A program made the position numbers and the translations under genes. Below the pieces are notes generated by a model. It was not told the DNA's origin. It searched no databases and saw nothing but the letters and a program-made list of their open reading frames with translations. A stretch of DNA of 64,000 nt from Lunularia cruciata. Taxonomy: Eukaryota; Streptophyta; Marchantiopsida; Lunulariales; Lunulariaceae. The stretch covers positions 23,565,001 to 23,629,000 of the forward strand of contig OX419758.1 in the NCBI GenBank assembly GCA_948567375.1, given 5' to 3'. This document shows positions 11,564 through 20,346 of the stretch, piece after piece (within the stretch, counting starts at the first letter, position 1; each line of letters opens with the position of its first letter).

Positions 11564-11863
11564 ACGGAGTTCTTTGGAGATTCCAGAGGAGTTAGCCTTG
11601 CAGTATGCAATGGGTTTACTCGGAGTGGTGCTCGGTATCAACCTGTATCTCAGGTCCCAATGAGGGAGGAGATTGACTCTGAGTTGGAGTTTGACACAGG
11701 AGCTGATTCAGTTGAGAGTGCACTTGGTGTGCCCGCACCATTGTTGTGGGACATGGATGAGATTTATGGGGCCTCCAAAGGCCCTAGGCGTTACTCTGGT
11801 ATAGTGGGTACCATTGAGTTGGATGACTTCATCTAGGAGTTTGATAGTTGGTGTGATCTGCAG

Positions 11864-13000
11864 CAGATGCGGAACCCGACTTTGTTCACACCTTTCATGG
11901 CATGGAAGGGGTTGTTTCAGCACTTGGAGGGTCCACCAATGGATGACTACCATGAGTTCAGGAGAGCTCATTTGGAGGAGATTGAGTTATGGAGACAGTA
12001 TTGGTCTCCACACTATGTCTCCATCACTTCAGGCTCGGTGGCCAGGAGTAGATCGGCTGTACCTACGAGTTCTAGCTCGAGTAGTGTGGGTGGAGCTAGT
12101 AGAGGTGCACTAGCTGGAGATAGTGCTACTACAAGTGGAGGTACCGCTGCAGGAGGTGGTGTGGTACCGGGGTTTAACCCCATGGTGGAGTTCTTCCTAT
12201 GTTTGAGACAGAACTACCAGGGAGTGCGGACTGACAAGCTGAGGAGCTTGCAGGAGTTCCAACGGAAGGCTGGAGAGAGCCTACACGAGGCATATACCCG
12301 CATGAGGCGGCTGATCAGTTTCACTCAGGGAGTTATTGAGGCCCAAGCAGTCCAGTTTTGGTATGGGATACTGGACAAGGAGTTGCGACGTAGAGTTTGT
12401 GATGCTACGTTGTTGCAGGCTACTTCGCCCACTTTGGCAGTAGTCTTTGGTTTGGCTGAGCATATTGAGCTCAACATGGTGGAGGAGAGAGTGGTGACAT
12501 CTGGATTTGGTAGAGAGACCTCATCCACGGTTGTGACTTCTTCTAGAGTGCAGCAGAGTGCACCACGCCCAGTTGGTTTTTGAGGACAGGGTGGACAACC
12601 CAGATCCTATGGAGCAAGTGGAGGGCCTAGTGGAGTTAGACCCTTACCCTCATTTTTGGGTCAGCAGTAGCTAGTGAGTGGTGGTGTTGCTTGTTGGACT
12701 TGTGGTGGACCTCACCATAGGAGAGAGTGTACTCAGGGCAGCGGACCTGATACCTCTGGTGCATCACAGCCAGCACAGAGGCAGTGTGAGCATTGCCACA
12801 GATTTGGTCACACTAGTGACCCGTGTTTTGACCTACACCCGGAGTTACGGAGTGGTAGGGCTGCTATGGCAGGTAGTAGAGGAGCTCCAGTTCATGGAGG
12901 ACGAGGTGGTAGAGGTGGTGGTAGAGGATCTACACCTAGTAGGGGTGCAGTACCCGCCCTTGCTTCTGACACAGCTATGGCTACTCGGATTGAGCAGTTG
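11864..13000 (+). pseudogene. E2a gag with two zinc knuckles
   Basis: The capsid-like part has PMDDYHEFRRAHLEEIELW, then VEFFLCLRQNYQGV, EAYTRMRRLISF and VQFWYGILDKELRRRV, which fits a gypsy gag. A Gly/Ser/Thr-rich linker near 12080-12170 separates an N-terminal part from the core. Two CCHC-type knuckles follow: CWTCGGPHHRREC (12695-12733) and CEHCHRFGHTSDPC (about 12788-12829, exact CX2CX4HX4C). A Gly/Arg-rich stretch at about 12895-12945 resembles RGG nucleic-acid-binding tails. Gag packages element RNA. Confidence 0.8.
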
Positions 13001-13689
13001 GAGCAGAGATTGGCTAGTATGGCTATTGCTCAGAGGAGATCAAATTCGGGTGCTGAGGCTTCCACCTCATATGCTGGTGATAGAGATGCTTTGGACTTCA
13101 TGTGCGGAGCAGCACAGGTGGATGCATCTACAGCAGTGACTAGGAGTGCAGTACGTGCTCCAGAGCCTAGAGGAGCATCAGTGGAGTTGGACCCACAGAG
13201 AGGAGAGGTTGGGAGACAGGTCAGACTTCCCCAATCTTTCACGCTATTTGAGGCATTACAGATGACATCCATGGTTCCTAGACGTCCCAGTGCAGGTGTG
13301 GTAGGTGGTGATGGAGTACTTGATGGAGTACCTGCTAGTCAGCCACCTGCTACTACACAGACTGAGTCTAGCATGATGTTGGGGGCGGCTCAGCTGCTTA
13401 TGCGGCATCCTTTATTTTCAGCCAGTGACATGTTTACATTGGGAATTGACCCAGCCCCAGTGTTCCGGTTGGCTGCCACGTTGTGTGAGAGTAGGGATGG
13501 TGCAGTTCCTACTACTAGAGCAAAGGTGGTTGGTAGTGGAGCTGACTTGGTTGAGGAGCATGGGATCCGTTCAGCGACCAGTGGTTTATGGTAGGCAGTA
13601 GCGGCTAGATTGGAGGAGTTGCCAACTAGACCGGCCTTTGAGAGAGCATGGTTTACACCTAGTGTTGTCCTATTGGATAACCAAAGGGG

Positions 13690-13990
13690 GATCTTTTGTT
13701 AAATGGGACCTTCAGGGAAGGTCTATACACCACAAAGAGTCTTGTTAGACTCTGGTGCGCAGCCCCTTATGTTGGGGAAGGCTGCAGTTGTTGGTCTAGA
13801 GTTACGGAAGACCAATGTGGAGAGGTGTCCATTTCAGATCCAGACATCTCTAGGTGGTGGTTCGACATAGTACATCACACGTGGAGAGCTTGTTGTCCAG
13901 GTTCAGCCTGGTCATCCGACTGATAGCTCGGTGGTGAGAGCTCAGGCTATTGCGACGATAGTTGAGTCATATGATGTGCTAGTTGGGGGA
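13690..13990 (+). pseudogene. E2a aspartic protease domain
   Basis: The motif RVLLDSGAQPLMLG (Asp codon at 13748-13750) is the retropepsin active site DSGA. Downstream LVVRAQA..IVESYDVLVGGAVL resembles the second half of retropepsins, where a hydrophobic-hydrophobic-Gly segment (here DVLVGG) packs under the active site. The domain lies between gag and the methyltransferase, the normal position for a gypsy protease. The frame has a stop near 13868 (GGGST then TAG). Confidence 0.75.
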
Positions 13991-14460
13991 GCAGTGTTAT
14001 ACCCTATGGGTTTCAGCATTGACTATTGGGAGGAGACAGCCTCTTATAGACCTGGTTGGCAGTCTGGTGAGGGACGGGTATGTTGCCTACCAGTACGCTT
14101 CAGTAGTGGCAGTCTTGGCTCACTACAGTCCGGGACCATGGCAGCATCAGTTTTAGCTTTCAGCGGTGCAATTACTTGGCCTGGTGACTTGTTGGAGGGG
14201 AACGCCCATGCAGAGGATACTCCAATACCAGAGGAGATTACTCGGCTATGGAGTACGAGTGGGATTGTTCCATCCACCTTGGATGTTCCATTGTGGAGTT
14301 CAGAGGAGGCATTGCAGCAGCATGCAGCAGCATGCAGATCAGTTGGTGCAGCAGGCTTGGAGTGGAGCCTTTGTACCATCAGGGGATGAGTGTGAGGATG
14401 AGCCTCCAGAGGCGATTGCTTTGACACCTCTGGATACCACACTCATTGCTTGGCAGTATC

Positions 14461-15430
14461 CAGTAGAGGGGATATGTCTATTGGAGTTGTTTGGTGGGAT
14501 CAGCACCGGACTAGCTGCGGTGTTACAGGCGGGTATCCAAGTACAGAGGTACTTGTATGTAGAGAGAGATGAGATTGCTAGGCGAATCTCTCTACATCAT
14601 GTGGCACACTTGGCCTATTGGTATCCGGAGTTATTACCGATGTCAGCAGTCAGAGGTTACCAGAAGGCCTTACCATGAGACATTTCCTTACTGGGGGCGC
14701 ATGACCTAGAGAGACATGGGCCTATTCACTTGGTGATTTCTGGATGGCCATGTCCGGGACATATACGTGCGGGCCGTGGTTTGGGTCTTCAGGATCCTCG
14801 TTCTGGTGTGTTTTGGGAGATGTTACGGATACTACGACATCTGCAGGTTCATCAGTCTGTTTCTCCAACTTACCTTTTGGAGAACGTTCCATTGATGGGT
14901 GATTCTCGCACTAGAGTGGTGGCAAGTACACATCAGGTCCATTCATGGATGGGACCTGCTGTATTGTTAGATGTAGCCAGAGTGGGATCACGGGCTCATT
15001 GTCTTTGTCTTTGGTGGACGAACCTCTTACCCAGAGAGGTTCTACAACGTAGTTATGATGGGATTTAGCGACTAGACCACATTCTTGTTGATGATATCTT
15101 GGATGTTGGACGTCAGTCTCAGACAGTGGTAGTGGCTGATAGGTCACCTATGGCAGTGGTGAACCTAGTTGGACAGCCTAGAGCTGCATTTCCCACACTC
15201 ATGAGTTTCCAAGGCTCTCATGCTTTTCGAGAGGGAGGACCTGGACTTGTTTGGGACTCACAATTACAGCAATTGGTGGAGCCCAATGCTGATGAGAGAG
15301 AGCGGGCGATGGGTTTTCGCACTGGTATTACCGCTGTTCCAGCAGTGTCAGAGGCATCCAGGCGTTAGGTGTTAGCTCAGGCTATGGACCTGAACTGTTT
15401 GACCTGGATTGTGAGCCTTGGTTTGGCAGA
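14461..15430 (+). pseudogene. E2a C5 cytosine DNA methyltransferase domain (DNMT3-like)
   Basis: All main C5 methyltransferase motifs are present in canonical order. Motif I is LLELFGGISTGLAAVLQAG (SAM binding, about 14479-14533), motif II YLYVERDE, motif IV GWPCPGH (catalytic Cys codon 14751-14753), motif VI LLENVP (Glu 14880-14882), an AH-x-L-x-L-W-W-x-N segment near 15000 and motif IX/X-like RERAMGF..GIT and CLTWIVS near 15300-15410. The AHR..LWW.NL and MGF..G.T segments resemble DNMT3 enzymes, and the unrearranged order excludes plant DRM. Motif IV reads PCP where E2b keeps the usual PCQ. Stops (near 14676 and 15066) show that this copy is dead. The enzyme would add methyl groups to cytosine in DNA. 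Confidence 0.87.
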
Positions 15431-15859
15431 GCAGCATAGGATGCGCTTGATAGGCATCACCACTCGGACACTTGTGAGCCATGTGCCTATCGAGACGATT
15501 CAGGCACATGCTGGGGGCGATGGACCGAGTGGACATAGTATTCTTGGGACACATCCAGTAGCTACTAGGGAGAGTGGTCTACTTGGAGTCCATCCAGGTG
15601 AGCGTGGGCTACTTGGATTACACCCTTGGTCCACATGGGATGCAGCCAGAGGACGTGTGGAGCTTGCAGCCAGAGTGGAGGGAGTTTTTCACACAGAGGT
15701 TGGGACCTCTAGTGGTCGGGAGCATGACACTATTGCTCCCAAGGGCCCAGTGTAGCAGCCAATCAGTACGTCTTCCACTCCTACTACAATTACAGAGGAT
15801 ACTTGGGAGCCAGATCTTGGACCCAAGCTTACTGGAGAGGAAAGACGAAGGGTTTGGAG

Positions 15860-17270
15860 GTTCTTGAGGAGTCACACGAGTTGTTTTGCCTTCAGTATGA
15901 AGGATTTGGGTGCTCTGAAGGGACCTGGTATACAGATTGAGCTGACTAGTGACACACCAGTTTTCCGATGTCCTTCTTGATATAGTGATATGGAGAGGAC
16001 ATTGATTCAGAGCCGGAGTAGTGACCTTTTTGAGGCTGGTTTGGTGGAGATTTCACATGGAGAGTAGGCATCAGCGATAGTGATGCCAGCCAAGAAGGAT
16101 ATGCATGGCAACTATACAGATAGGCGGATGTGTGGAGATTACCGTCCTATCAACCAACAGACCAGGGCTGATCGGTATGCCATGCCTACACCGGAGGCAA
16201 TTTTTGATGCGATTGGGCATGCAAAGGTCTTCAGTACTTTGGATCTTTGAGCAGGATATCATCAATTGCCGATCAGGGAGGAGGATAAGTCCAAGACAGC
16301 ATTTTGGGCTATTGATCCTCACGGCAAGGATGTGTTATATTAATGGAGGTTCTTACCATTTGGGTCGAAGAACGCTCCTGCAGAGTTTCAAAGGGTCATG
16401 GATAGGATCCTAGCTGGATTGGATTTTGCTCGGTGCTATATTGATGACATTTTGGTCTATAGCACTACTGTGGAAGAGCATGAGAGATAGTTGTTGGAGG
16501 TGTTTGAGAGGTTGAGATCTCATGGACTCAAACTACATCCTGGGAAGTGTAGGTTCTTCCACGAGCAGGTTGAGTATTTGGGTCACACTATCTACCCCGG
16601 AGGACTTGGTGTCCAGCATACCAAGGTGGAGGCTATTGCACATATTCCTCGGCCTACGGATGTGAGCAGAGTGTAAACATTCCTTGGGTTGGTGAACTTC
16701 TATCGCCGCTATGTTAGAGGATTTAGTGCCATTGCCAAGGCCTTGACAAAGCTGACCAAGCTTACATAGGAGTGGTGTTGGGGAGATGAGCAGGAGAGAG
16801 CTTTTGTAGAGCTCAAGGAGAGGTTGACATCTGCTCCTATTTTGAGGAGACTGATCAAAGGACGACCATTTCAGGTTCACACTGATTGGAGTATGTTGGG
16901 GCTTGGAGCAGTGCTCACCCAGCATGATGATGAGGAGAAGGAGTTTGTGGTGGCCTATGCTAGTCGCTCCAACAATTCCGCGGAGGTGAAGTATAGTTCA
17001 TATGAGGGAGAGTGCTTGGCAGCAGTTTGGGCAGTAGCACATTTCCGATGTTACCTATTTGGTAACCCCTTCACTCTCATCACTGATCATCAGCCGCTGA
17101 AGTGGTTGATGGAGTCTGACAAGCTTTCAGGGAAGCTTGCACGATGGGCTCTGATTTTACAGGAGTATGATTTCACGGTTGTTCACAGACCTGGAGTGGT
17201 GAACCGTGATGCAGATGGGTTGAGTAGAAACCCATGTCCCAACCAGCAGGATCAGACCGGAGCACATTGG
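15860..17270 (+). pseudogene. E2a reverse transcriptase and RNase H
   Basis: RT motifs: VMPAKKDMHGNYTDRRMCGDYR, AKVFSTLDL followed by TGA where Arg is expected (16248), WRFLPFG, EFQRVMDRIL and the catalytic YIDDILVYS at 16437-16463. The connection FLGLVNFYRRY leads to RNase H, with FQVHTDWSMLGLGAVL (about 16869), YSSYEGECLA and TDHQPLKW (about 17085). RNase H ends near VNRDADGLSRNP (about 17230). It differs from ordinary gypsy pol in that the methyltransferase lies just upstream. Stops at 15979, 16248, 16487 and 16768 are shared with E2b. Confidence 0.88.
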
Positions 17271-17479
17271 CATGGTGAGACAGATGAGGAGATGGTGCCA
17301 GGTTGGCATGCATCGGCCTTTCTGTGTATATTTGCAGAGACTTTGGTGGTATCTCTCTTAGCGCATACAGGAGGAGTTATTGAGGTCACAGATCCAGAGA
17401 GTGAAGATATTGGTACAGTTCAGCGAGACATTGATGATGATGTCTTAGTGATGGACTATCTTTGCACTGGTGTTGTGGG

Positions 17480-18700
17480 TGGCACAGTTGGGGCCAAGGA
17501 GAGAGACCGTGTTCTTCAGCAAGCCAGACGGTTCAGATTGGAGGGTAGACACCTTTTGCGTGTATGGGAGGATGGTAGAGTGCGAGTAGTACCACTTCCA
17601 TCACAGAGACCACAGTTGGTCCGTCATGCTCATGAGGAGCTAGGACATTTTGGAGTAAAGCGTACATATAGCTTACTCCAGAGTCATTATTGGTGGTGCG
17701 TTATGCAGACCAAGGTACAACAGTTGTTGCTTGATGTATGGTTTGTGCCCAAGTTAGAGCATCATTCAATGCTCCTACGCCACAGTTACATCCATTACAT
17801 ATCATGGGATTGGGATACCGTTGGAGTTTGGACTTCGCCGGACCTTTAGCGCTGACTTTGAGACATTATCGGTATGTTTTGGTGATGGTGGAGCACTTCT
17901 CCAAGTGGATTGAGTTGGTGGCACTTCCTGACAAGTCTAGTGAAGGGACAGCTTACTCGTTCATGGATCGAGTTCTTAGTCATTTTGGTGCACCAGCTGA
18001 GGTTTTGACTGATCAGGGTACAGAGTTCTTGGGAGAGTTTCAGGTCTTGTGTGACAAGGCTTTGATTGATCATCATACTACATCCCGAGATCACCCTGAG
18101 GCAGATGGCTTAGCAGAGAGAGTGGTTCAGACGGTGAAGAGAGGATTGCAAAAGTATGGTTTGCAGAGAGGCCACTTGGGAGATTGGGATCTCCAGTTAC
18201 CTTGGTTGGCCATGGGCTATCGGTTCAGCCGGCAAGCCTCCTTAGCATCCTTCTCTCCATACTTTCTACTCTATGGACAAGATCCAGATTTACCTGCAGC
18301 CATTCGTCGAGATGCTAATGTAGTTTTGGACTTGGATGACCCCGATGTATGGATGAGCGCATGTTCTCAGCGGGCAAAGATCTTTCGGAGAGTGATGCCA
18401 ATGGCTTTTGAGAACTTGGCGATTGCTCAGCATAGAGATACTTTACGCTATGCTACCATTCAAGGAGGAGGTTATAGACCCTCGATCCGTCAATTTCATC
18501 CAAGCGACTATGTATATCTACAGCAGACAACACCGACGACACTTGATGTTTCTACAAGCCGCACTATCTTGAGAGTGTGCGAGGTTTTGCCATCTGGAGT
18601 CCTTGTGTTAGAAGGACGTGATGGTGTTGTTTGGAAGGATCATGTGCACAATTGTGCGCCATGCCACCTCCCAAACATTGATGGTACTATGGACCCAAGC
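17480..18700 (+). pseudogene. E2a DDE integrase
   Basis: The zinc-binding region has RHAHEELGHFGVKRTYSLL and WWCVMQTKVQQLL, then a frameshift near 17740 damages the CxxC part. The core has SLDFAGP (first Asp, about 17840), VLTDQGTEF (second Asp, about 18010) and HPEADGLAERV (Glu, about 18110). The core continues with DWDLQLPWLAMGYRFS. A C-terminal DNA-binding-like segment (FHPSDYVYLQQ near 18500) precedes the PHD finger. Integrases of this class join the cDNA ends to target DNA and leave a short target duplication; here it is 4 bp. Confidence 0.87.
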
Positions 18701-18726
18701 TTGGCACTTGTACGTGCAGGCTTGAG

Positions 18727-18868
18727 GTGTATGTTATGTGGCTCTTCTGGTGGAGCTGCTACTATGTTAGTGTGTGATAGCTGTTTGAGAGGATGGCATA
18801 TGGCATGTATGACTCCTCCCCTCACGGTGGTTCCTCAGGGACAGTGGTTATGTCCTAGATGTACTTGA
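18727..18868 (+). pseudogene. E2a C-terminal PHD finger
   Basis: The last 46 residues have the C4HC3 spacing of a PHD zinc finger: CMLC, VCDSC, GWHMAC and WLCPRC, with the conserved Trp two residues before the final CxxC. The stop is at 18866-18868. PHD fingers bind histone tails, often H3 with a given K4 methylation state. The position, at the end of integrase, is where chromoviruses carry a chromodomain, so a role in choosing insertion sites is a reasonable inference. This stretch has no internal stop in E2a. Confidence 0.88.
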
Positions 18869-18888
18869 CCTATAGCTAGTTCATTCTT

Positions 18889-18979
18889 TATATGGTATAG
18901 ATTGCAGACAGGCGACTAACGACGGGGTTCCATAGCACCCGGCCTCCTAATCTTTGCCCATTAGAGGGTATACCATATA
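18889..18979. repeat. 11-bp inverted repeat in E2a 3' UTR
   Basis: TATATGGTATA (18889-18899) and TATACCATATA (18969-18979) are perfect reverse complements separated by 69 bases, between the polyprotein stop and the polypurine tract. The pair recurs in E2b (arms near 28979 and 29060, one mismatch) and in E2c. A stem here could present or protect the 3' end of the element RNA. That role is inference. Confidence 0.75.
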
Positions 18980-19037
18980 TTTAGAGTAGATGGCTATCTG
19001 GAGTTAGAGGGACCTAACCGCCAGCTAGGGGGGAGAT

Positions 19038-19744
19038 TGTGGCACTTTAGAGTCTATGTATGACTTATGTGTGAGTTGTGCTTCTATAGTGTATGATGTT
19101 GACAGCAATGTATGTTGTGTAGTGATGTATATACGCACGACAGCTGTCATGCCATTTTTAGTTCCGCATCTAGTTGCTCGGACCTTGGAGTTCCAGTGAT
19201 AGTAGTTAGAGTTATTTCAGTAGTATCTCAGAGACTACTTTCCGATGGTCAGATTTGGTGTTCGGGGTACTGACTTCATGGTGGGGCCCACCGTCACTTT
19301 GCACCGTCGAGTGTGCCGTCAGCGGGACCGTTAGGGTTTCAAGGCTAGCTCGAGTCCAGGGGTATAGTTTCGAAGGTGAGCTCCAAAGAGCTCACTTCTT
19401 TGATGTTGAGCCTTCAAGTTCCTGGCTATGGTGGACAGAGGCTGGCGAGCGTCACCTGGATTCTCTATGCTTGAGTGGGTGTGGCTTGACTGTAATTAGT
19501 GCCCAGTTGTTGGCAGTTTATAGAGTGACAGATCAAGTACTGATCTGAGTTGAGTTGAGTTGAGTTGAGTTGAGTTGAGTTGAGGATGTTAAGCAATCTG
19601 ATTATTGTGGCACTTTAGAGTCTATGTATGACTTATGTGTGAGTTGTGCTTCTATAGTGTATGATGTTGACAGCGATGTATGTTGTGTAGCGATGTATGT
19701 TGTGTAGCGATGTATGTTGTGTAGCGATGTATATACGCACGGCA
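19038..19744 (+). repeat. E2a 3' terminal A-B-A' block
   Basis: The purine run CTAGGGGGGAGAT directly precedes A (TGTGGCAC, 19038-19142). A meets B at the palindrome GACA-GC-TGTC (19139-19148), B runs to 19604, and a second A copy, A' (19606-19744), ends the element next to TCTT. A' has a triplicated GTAGCGATGTATGTTGT segment. B here has about seven TTGAG units where the 5' B has about two. Confidence 0.88.
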
Positions 19745-19897
19745 TCTTCTTCATCCAGAGTAGCAATGTGGCTCTATCATTGATAGGGTTTGTAGGCACA
19801 GGTGCCTCTCCAAGTACTTTCATTGCAAATCTGGGTTTTGAGATGGCTCTTCTTCTTGCATGGCTTGATCGTTTCTGAGGATTTGCACTTGACTTTG
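19745..19897 (-). pseudogene. Element H gag segment between E2a and E2b
   Basis: These 153 bases are the part of element H gag that lies between the two E2 insertions. Minus-strand frames read through SQVQ..NDQAMQEEEPSQNP and connect to 29792-29885 on one side and 9784 on the other once both insertions are removed. Stops are present. Confidence 0.75.
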
Positions 19898-20346
19898 TGT
19901 CACACCATTTGTAGTGCCGCATCTAGATGCTCGGACATTGGAGTTCAAGTGATAGTAGTTAGAGTTATTCTAGCAGTTTCTCAGAGACTACTTTTCGACG
20001 GTTAGATTTTGTGTTCAAGGTACTGACTTCACGGTGGGGCCTACCGTCACTTTGCACCATTTGCACCATTGAATGTGCCATCAGCGAGACCGTTAGGATT
20101 TCAGAGCTAGCTCGAGTCCAGGGGGTATAGTTTTGAAGTGAGCTCCAGAGAGCTCACTTCTCTGATGTTGAGCCTTCGAGTTCCTGGCTATGGTGGACAG
20201 AGGCCGGCAAGCGTCACCTGGATTCTCTATGCTTGAGTGGGTGTGGCTTGACTGTAATCAATGCCCCGTTGTTGGCAGTTTATAGAGTTATAGATCAAAT
20301 ACTGATCTGAGTTGAGTTGAGTTGAGAGTGTTAAGCAATCTGATTA
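19898..20346 (+). repeat. E2b 5' terminal repeat, B block only
   Basis: Starts TGTCACACC, ends CAATCTGATTA, then goes directly into CATCAGAGAAG without the A block, as in E2a. It contains the perfect 11-bp hairpin GAAGTGAGCTC-CAGA-GAGCTCACTTC at 20135-20160. Confidence 0.88.

Larger units (their letters stand above)
11564..18868 (+). pseudogene. E2a polyprotein gag-PR-C5 MTase-RT-RH-IN-PHD (broken)
   Basis: A single coding region of about 2,435 codons stays essentially in one frame from gag to PHD, with a shift near 14320-14340 caused by a short CAGCAGCATG duplication and another near 17740. Stops occur at 11834, 12581, 12668, 13592, 15753, 15979, 16248, 16487, 16768 and elsewhere. The start is inferred from E2b, which has ATG (MEFFGD) where E2a has ACG. 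Domain order: gag core 11870-12580, zinc knuckles 12692-12830, protease 13690-13990, methyltransferase 14461-15430, RT 15960-16700, RNase H 16800-17260, integrase 17480-18330, PHD 18727-18865. An uninterrupted ancestor would make a Gag-Pol fusion without a frameshift between gag and pol. Confidence 0.85.
9785..19744 (+). mobile_element. E2a: gypsy retrotransposon with C5 methyltransferase and PHD finger, TSD TCTT
   Basis: This near-complete element of 9,960 bp is flanked by TCTT (9781-9784 and 19745-19748). Its termini are TGTCACGCC and CGCACGGCA (TG...CA). The order is B repeat (9785-10219), leader with an antisense tRNA-like module, one long polyprotein frame (11564-18868), 3' UTR, polypurine tract (19029-19036), A (19038-19142), B (19145-19604) and A' (19606-19744). 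The terminal arrangement is a split direct repeat rather than two equal LTRs. By eye the two B copies differ at about 19 of 420 aligned bases, mostly transitions, so insertion is old. No TGG-type tRNA primer site is visible after the 5' B repeat. Confidence 0.9.

Noticed and set aside
14461-15430. Plant DRM-type methyltransferase
   Set aside because: DRM enzymes have rearranged motif order; here motifs run I to X in the canonical order.
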